Assembly: GCF_000239695.1 (NCBI RefSeq)
Contig: NZ_JH470338.1
Span: 1,527,653-1,555,941 of the forward strand
DNA from: Actinomyces graevenitzii C83
Lineage (GTDB): Bacteria > Actinomycetota > Actinomycetes > Actinomycetales > Actinomycetaceae
Reading direction: 5' to 3'
Length of the DNA: 28,289 nucleotides
Each line of letters opens with the position of its first letter. The first letter of the stretch is position 1. Below the pieces are notes generated by a model. The model was not told where the DNA came from. It made no database searches and saw nothing but the letters and a program-made list of their open reading frames with translations. The position numbers were made by a program, and so were the translations under genes. Positions 15,898-23,607 of the stretch are shown here, piece by piece.

Positions 15898-16143
15898 ATG
15901 ATTACCGAAATGATTCTTGCTGCTGGCGCTGATGGTACCGACATTCTCAGCAAGGCATTGGCTCTCTTCGTTAAGTTCGCAACTATCGGTGGTGGCCTGT
16001 GGACTGTGTGGGGTGTTATCACCCTGGCTGGCGGTCTGCGTGACCACCAGGGACCCCAGATCCAGTCTGGTGTTTGGCAGGCTGTTGGTGGCGGCTTGAT
16101 CGTGGCAGCAGCCCAGCTGTTTAGCGCTATCACGTTGTCATAA
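15898..16143 (+). CDS. Maff2/VirB2-like small membrane protein of a conjugation system
   Basis: 81 residues, ATG 15898 with an excellent AAGGAG (15887-15892). Two hydrophobic segments (~20-45 and ~60-80) flank a short polar loop, RDHQGPQIQSG. The pattern FATIGGGLWTVWGVITLAGGL...QIQSGVWQAVGGGLIVAAAQLF closely follows Maff2 family proteins of Gram-positive conjugative elements, which sit next to prgI and virB4 and are thought to be pilin-like channel subunits. It is the first gene of the plus-strand transfer operon; prgI starts five bases after its stop. Confidence 0.8.
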   Translation: MITEMILAAGADGTDILSKALALFVKFATIGGGLWTVWGVITLAGGLRDHQGPQIQSGVWQAVGGGLIVAAAQLFSAITLS

Positions 16144-16148
16144 AAATT

Positions 16149-16550
16149 ATGGCCCTTGAAATCAAGGTCTACCGGGAAATCACCGCATACCAATCAAAAG
16201 TAATGCTTGGCATGAGCTGGCGTCAGCTAGCTTGCGCCGCTAGCGGCCTTGTGGTCGTTAGCAGTGTTTACGCTGCTTGTTACCTGATTGGCCAGGAGTC
16301 ACTTGGTTCGTGGCTAACTGCGCTTTTAACTATGCCTTTTGTAGCTGTTGGGTGGATCAGGCCTAAAGGTTTACCGTTTGAGCGTTACGCGGGTTATGTG
16401 TGGCGTTTTAACTGGAATCCACAACTGCGCGTGTACGCGCAAGACCCTCAGCTTTCTGCTGAGATCGCGTCAGAAAGGTCAGCGGATGTTCTTCGCAAAC
16501 AAAAACCGCCAAAACGAGACGTCATCAGAAGCCTCGAACTTGACCGGTAA
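16149..16550 (+). CDS. PrgI family conjugal transfer membrane protein
   Basis: 133 residues. The N-terminal EIKVYREITAYQSKVMLGMSWRQL is the PrgI/TcpE-type opening. Two close transmembrane helices (~27-48 and ~53-68) are followed by RPKGLPFERYAGYVWRF, the conserved cytoplasmic motif, and a basic tail. PrgI proteins are inner channel components always found beside VirB4. No clear ribosome site precedes the ATG, which lies five bases after the previous stop, so coupling is likely. Its 3' end overlaps the proposed virB4 start by 65 bases. Confidence 0.85.
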   Translation: MALEIKVYREITAYQSKVMLGMSWRQLACAASGLVVVSSVYAACYLIGQESLGSWLTALLTMPFVAVGWIRPKGLPFERYAGYVWRFNWNPQLRVYAQDPQLSAEIASERSADVLRKQKPPKRDVIRSLELDR

Positions 16551-17664
16551 ACGCAAGCGTAGCGAGAAGGACGTTTCGCGCGTTAAACGCAACACGGCTC
16601 AAAAAGCCCTCCAGTATGAGGCTATGACTGACACTGGTATTTGCGTGCTAGGGGACGGTCATTACTCGGTTACGTTAAAACTGGAAGACATTGACTACCA
16701 GCTAGCCCCTGAGGATGACCAGCAGGGCATTATTGAGCAGTATGCCCAGTTCATTAACTCTTTTGATGCTGGCCAGTCAGTACAGTTAACGGTAGTTAAC
16801 CGCCACCTTGACCGTGAAACGCTTAGTAAAGCTGTCTCGCTTTCACCTCGTGGTGATGGCCGGGACGAGTACAGGTGGGAGTATAACGACCTGATTAACG
16901 CGCGTCTGGCTGCGGGGCGTAACAACACGGTCACTGATAAGTATGTGACTATCACGGTTGAGGCCGATGATTTTGAGCATGCGACTTCAGTTTTGGCGCG
17001 CGTGGCCACGGAAAGCATAGCCCAGCTGCGTTCAGTTGGTGGTTGCAGGGCTGAGCGGGTTAGCGGTGAAGAACGCGTCAGGTTGTTGCATGATATTTTG
17101 CGCCCTGACCAGCCTTTCCGTTTCACTTATAACGACTTGGTTGGTTCTACTTTGACCACTAAAGACGTGGTCAGTCCCTGGGCTATTGATTTTCGGGAAA
17201 ACCCTGCCACGATCACGTTTTCTAACGAACACGATTCTTACTACCAGACCCTGGTTTTACGTGACCTGCCTGCTTGGCTGTCAGACCGGTTAATGAAAGA
17301 TCTTAGCGAACTGACTTGTGAGCTGGCCCTGGCAGTACATTTCCGCCCGCTTGACCATGCCGAGGGCCTGGACCTGGTTAAACGCCAGATCGCTGAGATG
17401 GAAATGCAGCGTAGTAACGAGCTACGTAAAGCCCGTAAGCAGGGTAATGGTGAGGAATCTATTCCTCACGAACTGGTCGCTTCCCGTCAAGAGGCCCTGG
17501 AGCTACGTGAACAGCTTGAGTCTAGTAACGAAAAACTGTTCACTACCACGATTGTTATTGGTGTTTCAGGCAAAACCCGTGAAGAGCTAGCTGAAGCTGT
17601 TGAACAGGTACGCGCTGCGGGCCGTAAACAGTCTTGCGGCTTTGAAACCTTGAAATACATGTAA
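16486..17664 (+). CDS. VirB4 N-terminal part, ending at an in-frame stop
   Basis: I start at ATG 16486 after AAAGG (16474-16478); the open frame extends further upstream inside prgI. The 392 residues form the N-terminal CagE/TrbE/VirB-type domain of a VirB4 ATPase: DTGICVLGDGHYSVTLKLEDIDYQ near 50, alpha/beta repeats, a charged coiled segment (~300-350) and TTTIVIGVSGKTREEL. The frame ends with TAA (17662-17664) in KYM*EDGLNAVLPLG. VirB4 homologues have an unbroken QEDGLN-like segment here, and the same frame continues directly into the ATPase domain at 17698-18885. A single CAA-to-TAA change would explain it. As it stands this product has no Walker A motif. Confidence 0.85.
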   Translation: MFFANKNRQNETSSEASNLTGKRKRSEKDVSRVKRNTAQKALQYEAMTDTGICVLGDGHYSVTLKLEDIDYQLAPEDDQQGIIEQYAQFINSFDAGQSVQLTVVNRHLDRETLSKAVSLSPRGDGRDEYRWEYNDLINARLAAGRNNTVTDKYVTITVEADDFEHATSVLARVATESIAQLRSVGGCRAERVSGEERVRLLHDILRPDQPFRFTYNDLVGSTLTTKDVVSPWAIDFRENPATITFSNEHDSYYQTLVLRDLPAWLSDRLMKDLSELTCELALAVHFRPLDHAEGLDLVKRQIAEMEMQRSNELRKARKQGNGEESIPHELVASRQEALELREQLESSNEKLFTTTIVIGVSGKTREELAEAVEQVRAAGRKQSCGFETLKYM

Positions 17665-17697
17665 GAGGACGGGCTTAACGCTGTCCTTCCCCTAGGG

Positions 17698-18885
17698 GTG
17701 TGTAGGCTACCAATTTTCAGGACCCTAACCACGGCTACCGTGGCCGTGATGGTGCCCTTCACTACCCAAGAGCTATTGCAGCCTGGCGGGCGGTTCTATG
17801 GGGTTAACGCGATCTCTAAAAACCTGGTGGTGGGTTCTAGAACTGCCACCATGAACGGTAACGCTTTTATCCTGGGTACTACTGGTGCCGGTAAGAGCCA
17901 GTTCGGTAAAGGTGAAGCTTTCCAAACTTTCCTGGGTACAGACGATGACATCATCATTGTTGACCCAGAAAAAGAGTATGTGGCTTTGGGTGATGCTATG
18001 GGGGCCACGCGTATCGAGATTAGCGCGGGTTCTACCGCCTGTATCAACCCGCTGCACATGGACCGTGACGCCAACGCTGATGATGGTAGCCCAATCAAGC
18101 TTAAAGCCGAGTTCATTTTGTCTCTGTGCGAGGTACTTATTGGTGGGGCTAGTGGCCTGACCCCGGTTCAACGCTCGATCATTGACCGGTGCGTTACACG
18201 CATTTACGGGCATTTCTTGCAAGATAAGCGGGCGCTTCCTCCCACACTTAACACCTTGTTTGAAGAGTTAAACGCTCAGCCTGAAGACGAAGCTAAAGCG
18301 ATCGCTACCGCCCTAGAGCTTTACGCTTCTGGTTCATTTTCTGGTTTCTCCCAGCAAACCAACGTTGATACGTCTAACCGCGTGATCGTTTACGACATCG
18401 CCCGGCTCGGGTCGGACATGAAAACGTTTGGTATGTTGGTGGTTTTGGAGCAGATTTGGGCTCAGGTACAGGCTAACCGTAGCTTGGGTAAGCGTACCTG
18501 GCTTTATATTGACGAGTTCCACCTGCTATTTTCTAACGAGTACGCGGGCGCGTATTGCCAGATGATTTGGAAGCGTGCACGTAAGTACGGGCTGATGCCA
18601 ACTGGTTTAACTCAAAATATTGAAGAGTTGCTGATTAGTGAGCGTGCCCGGCTTATGTTGGCTAACTCTGACAGTCTGGTTTTGCTTAACCAGACTGCGA
18701 CTGATGCTTCTACGTTGCAGTCTTTGTTCCACTGGTCGGATAAACACCGTAGCTATTTCCAAAATGTTGGGCCTGGTTGCGGGTTGTTGAAGATGGGTGT
18801 GGCCATGGTGCCGTTTGACTCGCGTATTCCTACTTCAACCAAGCTTTACCAGCTTTACACCACAAAGTTTGGTGAGGTGTTCTAG
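17698..18885 (+). CDS. VirB4 C-terminal ATPase part, same frame after the stop
   Basis: 395 residues counted from GTG 17698; ATG 17749 is another restart. Neither has a well-spaced ribosome site, so this half may not be translated. It contains RTLTTATVAVMVPFTTQEL and FYGVNAISKNLV, typical of Gram-positive VirB4, then Walker A GTTGAGKS (Lys at 17893-17895, residue 470 of the restored 799-residue protein), IIIVDPEKEY, Walker B LYIDEFHLL (Asp676, Glu677) and the GLTQNIEELL motif. VirB4 powers assembly of the mating channel and DNA transfer. It abuts the CHAP-SLT gene with no gap (TAG ATG). Confidence 0.88.
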   Translation: MCRLPIFRTLTTATVAVMVPFTTQELLQPGGRFYGVNAISKNLVVGSRTATMNGNAFILGTTGAGKSQFGKGEAFQTFLGTDDDIIIVDPEKEYVALGDAMGATRIEISAGSTACINPLHMDRDANADDGSPIKLKAEFILSLCEVLIGGASGLTPVQRSIIDRCVTRIYGHFLQDKRALPPTLNTLFEELNAQPEDEAKAIATALELYASGSFSGFSQQTNVDTSNRVIVYDIARLGSDMKTFGMLVVLEQIWAQVQANRSLGKRTWLYIDEFHLLFSNEYAGAYCQMIWKRARKYGLMPTGLTQNIEELLISERARLMLANSDSLVLLNQTATDASTLQSLFHWSDKHRSYFQNVGPGCGLLKMGVAMVPFDSRIPTSTKLYQLYTTKFGEVF

Positions 18886-20436
18886 ATGGATTTCAGAAAA
18901 TCTGATAAAGAGATTATTAACTCGGACATGTTCAGTGACATCCGAGTTGATACTCGCCGTTCTAGCGCACTGGGTAAAGCCTATGGGTTGGGTGCTAAAG
19001 TCGGCTCTGGGGTCGTTGGCTTGGTGGGTAAAACCGCTGCTGACGTGCTTAAACAACAAATCAAAGCCCCCGTCGACAATAGGAATAATGATGTTACCTT
19101 GGCTGATAGTCAGGGTGGGGCGGTTAAAACTAGCCTACAAAATGCATCTAGTCTAGGCCGCAGCACTGGGACTTCCATCGGCAAAAAGTTTGGGAGCAAG
19201 GTTGACACCAAAGTTAACAATGTTGCCCGCCGAGCTTTAAAACAACCCACTAAAGCCCAGGTCAATAGTCTAACTAACCGCGTGGTTGGGGCCCGCTCTA
19301 AACGTCAGGCTCGCCGTAAGGTTTACAAGGAGCTAGCTACCGGTAAAACCGCACCTGCGCGCGCAGCCAGGAGAGTGGTCAACTGGGCGGCTAGGAACGT
19401 AGCCGGGATAATCTCTAGAATTATAGGTTTAGTTGTAGCTAAAATTTCTGGCGCTGTTTTGGCGATCTGTATTATCCTCACACTAGTTATGTTAGTATTG
19501 TCACTAATTTCTAGTTTTTTACCATCCTGGATTACCGGTATAGAGGAAACTAAAAAAGAAGCTGAAGCTACTGTGGCCGTTGCGGGTGTGGTGGCCAATG
19601 GTATGGGTAATGATTACCCTTATAAAGACCGCCAATATAACACGGCTAACAATGCTACTGGCTACTATTTTGGTAACTGCACGGACTTCGTGATTTGGCG
19701 GGTTAACCGTGATGACGGGGTTTTACACGAGCCGTGGAAACACATTAACCACAACACAACCCCTGACGGTGGTAATGGTTATGAGTGGGGGGCAGATACA
19801 GCTTTACCAGGTTGGGTTAAAGTAACCAAACCAAGCCCTGGTGACATTATTTCGTTCCAGCCCGGCTCACAGGGCGGGCGTTGGCATGCGCAGTTCGGGC
19901 ATGTGGCCTATATAGGCCAGGTGTCAGTTAACGGCTCTATAACCGTTGAAAACTATGGCACTAACGAGTATTTCATAACGAAATACACTGCCGACGCACT
20001 AAGCCAACTAGTGTCTACTGGCCAGGCCATTATCAAGCACAACCCAAACTCAAAGCTAAAGATTAAAAAGATTGGTGACTCCTCGATTGTTAACCCCGGT
20101 GGGGGTGATGCGGGTGTGGGTGGACCTTTAACTCCAGATGCAGCTAAAGCGGCTGCTAAATCAATGCTGCCCGCCTATGGGTGGGATGAGGGCCAATACC
20201 AGTGCCTTGAAATCATGTGGACTAGAGAATCCAACTGGAATTACGCGGCTGAAAATCCTGGCTCGGGTGCGTATGGAATCCCTCAGTCTTTACCAGCCAA
20301 CAAGATGGCCTCAGTTGCCTCAGACTGGCACGATAATGCGGTTACGCAAATTAAGTGGGGGCTGGGTTACATCAAAGAACGCTACGGTAGCCCATGCCAA
20401 GCTTGGGCTTGGTGGCAAGCACATAACTGGTACTGA
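18886..20436 (+). CDS. Conjugation-associated CHAP-lytic transglycosylase with membrane anchor
   Basis: 516 residues starting at ATG 18886, directly after the virB4 stop, with GGTGAGG upstream. The N-terminal ~170 residues are polar and basic; one or two transmembrane helices span ~173-215. A CHAP amidase/endopeptidase domain covers ~240-370, with Cys265 (YFGNCTDFV) and His339 (FGHVAYIG). A linker with GGG repeats precedes an SLT/lysozyme-like domain at ~415-516, with Glu448 in MWTRESNW and SGAYGIPQS. Such two-domain hydrolases (VirB1/TcpG-like roles) cut both glycan and peptide bonds so the mating channel can cross the wall. Order of domains and position after virB4 are as in other Gram-positive elements. 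Confidence 0.9.
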   Translation: MDFRKSDKEIINSDMFSDIRVDTRRSSALGKAYGLGAKVGSGVVGLVGKTAADVLKQQIKAPVDNRNNDVTLADSQGGAVKTSLQNASSLGRSTGTSIGKKFGSKVDTKVNNVARRALKQPTKAQVNSLTNRVVGARSKRQARRKVYKELATGKTAPARAARRVVNWAARNVAGIISRIIGLVVAKISGAVLAICIILTLVMLVLSLISSFLPSWITGIEETKKEAEATVAVAGVVANGMGNDYPYKDRQYNTANNATGYYFGNCTDFVIWRVNRDDGVLHEPWKHINHNTTPDGGNGYEWGADTALPGWVKVTKPSPGDIISFQPGSQGGRWHAQFGHVAYIGQVSVNGSITVENYGTNEYFITKYTADALSQLVSTGQAIIKHNPNSKLKIKKIGDSSIVNPGGGDAGVGGPLTPDAAKAAAKSMLPAYGWDEGQYQCLEIMWTRESNWNYAAENPGSGAYGIPQSLPANKMASVASDWHDNAVTQIKWGLGYIKERYGSPCQAWAWWQAHNWY

Positions 20437-20439
20437 TAG

Positions 20440-21066
20440 GTGGTGAATGCGGTGACTGGTCGTCAGCGTGGTTTAGTGGCTTTGATTGTAGCCATATTGG
20501 TTGTGGTTGTTGGGTTAGGTGGATTCCTGGCTTGGGCAGCTTTCAACCACGGAAAAGAAGAAAAGGCTGCTTTAAAACCTGCCCTGGCAGCTTCAGCTTC
20601 CACCAGTAGCGAGACTAACGAGCCTGGCGAGAGTGGTGAGGGGGCTTCACCTACCCAGATAGATGGGTATTCGAAGGATTTTAACCCCACCCAAGCACAA
20701 AAAACCTTGGCTATCACCACGGTTAAAGCAGTAGTGCCCTGGAAGCAAACTGAGAGCGCTTCACAGCGTGAAAAGCGTCTTAGCAAGGTTTGCAGCAAGG
20801 CTGTAGCTAGTCAAGAACCGATCTGGCAAAGCATGTCTGGCCAGATTCCGGGGGCTTGGATTGAGGTACTAGAGGTTGACGAGCCAGCTACTTCCACTAA
20901 TGACGGCCACGTTATTGGTGTGGGCGTGATGGTCACTTACCGGCTACATATTCCCCACAATGACGGGACCGAGGTTATAGCTACGGACACGGCATTGTGG
21001 GTGGTTGAGATGCCCGCTAAAGGAAAAGTTGATAAGGCTACGGCTGTTATATGGCCAAAGCTCTAA
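20440..21066 (+). CDS. Bitopic membrane protein of the transfer operon, unknown function
   Basis: 208 residues from GTG 20440; GTG 20443 or GTG 20452 are equally possible, and AGGTGG (20438-20443) would best serve 20452. A basic start is followed by one transmembrane helix (~12-34), a Ser/Glu-rich linker (~48-75) and an extracytoplasmic domain to the end with LWVVEMP and two Cys-free sheets plus one Cys (SKVCSKA). Topology and place in the operon resemble VirB8/TcpC-like channel proteins, but I see no diagnostic motif, so that is only a suggestion. Confidence 0.75.
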   Translation: MVNAVTGRQRGLVALIVAILVVVVGLGGFLAWAAFNHGKEEKAALKPALAASASTSSETNEPGESGEGASPTQIDGYSKDFNPTQAQKTLAITTVKAVVPWKQTESASQREKRLSKVCSKAVASQEPIWQSMSGQIPGAWIEVLEVDEPATSTNDGHVIGVGVMVTYRLHIPHNDGTEVIATDTALWVVEMPAKGKVDKATAVIWPKL

Positions 21067-21085
21067 AAAGGGAAGGGTGTTTGTT

Positions 21086-21847
21086 ATGAGGCTTGATAGG
21101 GATTTAACTGCTCAGCAGCTTTGGGCGATCGCGTCTGATAGGCAACATCTTAGCTACGATTTGTTAGACGAGATTGTTGATCATCCTGCGACGTATCGGG
21201 CTTTATCTGATTGGGCTGTTGACGCACTTGGCGCGAGTGATATTTCTAGCCTGGCTGATCCTCCCGCGCCTGAGGTTGAGGCCGCAGCCCCTAAACGTGG
21301 GTTTCGCTTGCCTGGGTTAGGACGCCGCGATAGTGAACCTGAGATTGGCGAAATTTTTTCTCCTGATCCGCCTCCAAGTGAACAGGTACCAGCGGTCAAT
21401 CCTTGGTTAACTGTTAATCCGGCCATTGACCAAAATCCTATGACACTGCAGCAGCCTGCACCTCAGACCACTCCTCAGTCTGTAGTACAACAGGCTAAGC
21501 CTCAGGCTGCATTTGAGCCTCAAGCTCAAGCCACACCCCAACCCAAGCTCCAGCCCCGGGTTCAAGGCACATCTGGAGTAGTTGCTAAAACACCTGTCTG
21601 GTTACATCGTCCTGCCCCCATGGGAGCTGTAATCGTGTTGGGGGTTATTCAAATCCTAGTCGTGTTAGCGCTGGCTACGGTTGCCATGCGCCCAGTCTCT
21701 ACTCCTACCCCTGTGGTGACCCCCACCGTCACAGTTACTTCTACAGTAACAGTTACACCGACCGCTAGCCCTAGCGTTAAAGCTAGTCCTAGTGCAACTG
21801 TCACCCCTAACGTTGCGGCTACTAAAGGAAGCGTGAAAAAGCCATGA
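21086..21847 (+). CDS. LRV-like domain protein with Pro/Gln linker and transmembrane helix
   Basis: 253 residues from ATG 21086, with GGGAAGGG upstream; the frame is open 27 codons earlier but lies over the previous gene. Residues ~5-50 (LTAQQLWAIASDRQHLSYDLL, then HPATYRALSDWAVDAL) look like the variant leucine-rich (LRV) helical domain common in actinobacterial membrane proteins. A long Pro/Gln/Ala linker to ~170, one transmembrane helix (~178-202) and a Thr/Val/Pro repeat tail (TPTVTVTSTVTVTP) follow. The cytoplasmic N-domain may bind another transfer protein; that is inference. It overlaps the next gene as ATGATGA (21844-21850). Confidence 0.75.
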   Translation: MRLDRDLTAQQLWAIASDRQHLSYDLLDEIVDHPATYRALSDWAVDALGASDISSLADPPAPEVEAAAPKRGFRLPGLGRRDSEPEIGEIFSPDPPPSEQVPAVNPWLTVNPAIDQNPMTLQQPAPQTTPQSVVQQAKPQAAFEPQAQATPQPKLQPRVQGTSGVVAKTPVWLHRPAPMGAVIVLGVIQILVVLALATVAMRPVSTPTPVVTPTVTVTSTVTVTPTASPSVKASPSATVTPNVAATKGSVKKP

Positions 21848-22680
21848 TGAAAGGCATGATTAAATACATGCTAAAAGCGATAGTATCGCTAGATACACGC
21901 AGTATTAATGGATTGACAGATTCTTTGCAGGGACACACAGCACAAGCATATAAAGTTGTTACAAATCTTCACTCTACGGCCGTATTACCAGTTTCTACAG
22001 TAGTCATATCCATTATATTGGTGCTTGAGCTTGCACGTAATGCAACCCATATGGAAGGTGACCACCAGATGGGAGTCAAAATTATAGCTGCAACCATGTT
22101 TAAGTCAGCACTGCTAGTGGTTGCAGCTCAAAACTCAATGATGTTTTTAAATGCGATTAATGAGATATCTACAAAAATTATCGCAGGCATCTCTAAAACT
22201 AATAATAAAATTTATAAGCCTGACGAACTACCAGACAGGGTAAATAAACTGATAGAAGATGCTGGAACCGTGGACCAAGCTGGTCTAGTGATGATGCTGC
22301 TACTACCGTTTATAATTAGTATTGCAGCACAGGTAGTAATACAGGTAATGGTAATTATACGCTTCGCAGAACTTTATATTATGACTGCGTTTGCCTCACT
22401 ACCAATTGCATTTTTAGGACATCCAGACACTAAAAGCATGGGGATTTCCTATCTGCAAAAATACGCGGCAGTATCCCTACAGGGAGCTACACTTATGATG
22501 GCTGTAGCCCTGTACAGTGAATTTATAAACTTCTCAGGGCAATTTGCCAGCATCGGAAAGAATCAATCACTTAATGATTGGATGTTTACCAACTATGCAC
22601 AATTCGTTATTTGTCCAGTGTTACTCATGATTTTAATTTTGAGTTCAGGGAAACTCGCTAAAGCGATTGTAGGTCAGTAA
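21844..22680 (+). CDS. VirB6/TrbL-like polytopic membrane protein
   Basis: 278 residues with about six hydrophobic spans (near 46-64, 80-100, 146-175, 178-192, 205-230, 252-270). This is the size and topology of the VirB6/TrbL-type channel protein found with Maff2, PrgI and VirB4 in Gram-positive conjugative elements. Motifs such as FAELYIMTAFASLPIAFLGHPDTKSMGISYLQKY and ending ILSSGKLAKAIVG fit that family. The gene is visibly richer in A and T, with ATA and AAA codons, than its neighbours, so it may have a different recent history. It ends the plus-strand transfer operon. Confidence 0.82.
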   Translation: MMKGMIKYMLKAIVSLDTRSINGLTDSLQGHTAQAYKVVTNLHSTAVLPVSTVVISIILVLELARNATHMEGDHQMGVKIIAATMFKSALLVVAAQNSMMFLNAINEISTKIIAGISKTNNKIYKPDELPDRVNKLIEDAGTVDQAGLVMMLLLPFIISIAAQVVIQVMVIIRFAELYIMTAFASLPIAFLGHPDTKSMGISYLQKYAAVSLQGATLMMAVALYSEFINFSGQFASIGKNQSLNDWMFTNYAQFVICPVLLMILILSSGKLAKAIVGQ

Positions 22681-22690
22681 AAGGTAGGGC

Positions 22691-22733
22691 GACAAAAAGA
22701 AAGAGGGGGCATCAAGTTTCTCAATGCCCCCTC
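22691..22733 (-). terminator. Terminator between convergent virB6-like and lipoprotein genes
   Basis: Stem GAGGGGGCAT (22703-22712) pairs exactly with ATGCCCCCTC (22724-22733). On the minus strand the stem is followed by a T-rich stretch (complement of ACAAAAAGAAA, 22692-22702), so it best serves the lipoprotein gene but can also stop the plus-strand operon. Confidence 0.8.
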
Positions 22734-22747
22734 CTAGCACAAGCAAA

Positions 22748-23332
22748 CTACTTTTTTAAAATAGTAAACTTGTATACTCCTGAATTTTCAAGGGAAACCG
22801 TACCATCACCGTTTATCGTTACGATATACGGTATCGGGTCATTGGCGAAGCGTAATACTGGCTTACCCTCCGACCAGTCCTCCACAGCAATTTTCCAATT
22901 TTTACCTCGAGGATCAATGCAATTATTAGGACTTACATTAATCTCAGTTTCCACAGTCTTATCAGCATTAAGGGCTACAGTAATCCCCTTACACTCATCA
23001 CTAAGACCAACTAATTTTGTTCCAGACAGGGCAGCTTCAGTTTTCTTAATAATCTTCTCATTGGCTGCCTTTTTAGCGGCAGTGGCAGCGTCATCTGCTC
23101 GCCTTTCCTCATTAGCCGCCTTAGCCTCAGCAAGAACACTCTTAATCGCAGCAGAATCAGGGGCCACCGTCAACCTCTGCTTATATTCTTGGGCTTGTGA
23201 GGAACTTAAACTAGTCATAGACGAAAGCGAGGCGTAAGCCTGCGCCCTATCGTCCGAAACGCTATTACCACAGCCAGACAGGGCTAACGCAGTGCACGCC
23301 ATTACTGCCATAAACGCCGATGTTTTTTTCAT
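22748..23332 (-). CDS. Secreted lipoprotein with GA-module-like segment, opposite to the transfer genes
   Basis: 194 residues from ATG 23332, with AGGGGAGAG upstream on the minus strand. The lipobox is ALSGC (Cys21), so it should be lipid-anchored on the outer face of the membrane. Residues ~33-75 (SSMTSLSSSQAQEYKQRL, then IKSVLAEAKAANE) resemble the three-helix GA module. An Ala/Lys helix and a C-terminal beta domain with two Cys (DECKG, NNCID) follow. Its place inside a conjugation cluster and its antisense orientation suggest accessory cargo, for example surface or entry exclusion; that is inference. I do not recognise the whole protein. Confidence 0.75.
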   Translation of the reverse strand: MKKTSAFMAVMACTALALSGCGNSVSDDRAQAYASLSSMTSLSSSQAQEYKQRLTVAPDSAAIKSVLAEAKAANEERRADDAATAAKKAANEKIIKKTEAALSGTKLVGLSDECKGITVALNADKTVETEINVSPNNCIDPRGKNWKIAVEDWSEGKPVLRFANDPIPYIVTINGDGTVSLENSGVYKFTILKK

Positions 23333-23372
23333 GGATTCTCTCCCCTTTCACCTCCAAGGCTACCCCTAACCA

Positions 23373-23402
23373 GTAAAAACGTAAAGACGCATTTACGTCT
23401 TA
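23373..23402. promoter_or_regulatory. Inverted repeat in the divergent promoter region
   Basis: ACGTAAA (23379-23385) and TTTACGT (23392-23398) are exact complements six bases apart, inside a wider imperfect dyad GTAAAGACG...CGTCTTAC. It lies between the divergent lipoprotein and ribbon-helix-helix genes and ends about ten bases before the latter's ATG, a natural operator for that small protein. Confidence 0.5.
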
Positions 23403-23407
23403 CTGTT

Positions 23408-23599
23408 ATGATTAGTGACGTGTCAACGCAGGACCCAGCCCCCCTTCCCCGGCGCACACCTTCACATCGTGCGCAGATTGCTATGACGCCTCATATGTTT
23501 CGACAGTTACGGATTTTGGCAGCTAAACGCGACACTTCGGTTACCGCCCTAGTCGTTGAGGCAATCAAAAAAACGTATCCGGAAATCAGTGATAAGTAG
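23408..23599 (+). CDS. Small ribbon-helix-helix-like DNA-binding protein
   Basis: 63 residues; ATG 23408 has no clear ribosome site, and GTG 23420 is another option. After a Pro-rich N-terminus, AQIAMTPHMFRQLRILAAKRDTSVTALVVEAIKKTY (about 23-58) fits a ribbon-helix-helix: a short beta strand, helix, the DTSVT turn, and a second helix. It lies eight bases before the ParA-like gene. Such pairs commonly combine a centromere- or operator-binding protein with its ATPase. It may bind the inverted repeat just upstream and repress its own operon. Confidence 0.75.
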   Translation: MISDVSTQDPAPLPRRTPSHRAQIAMTPHMFRQLRILAAKRDTSVTALVVEAIKKTYPEISDK

Positions 23600-23607
23600 G
23601 CAAAAGA

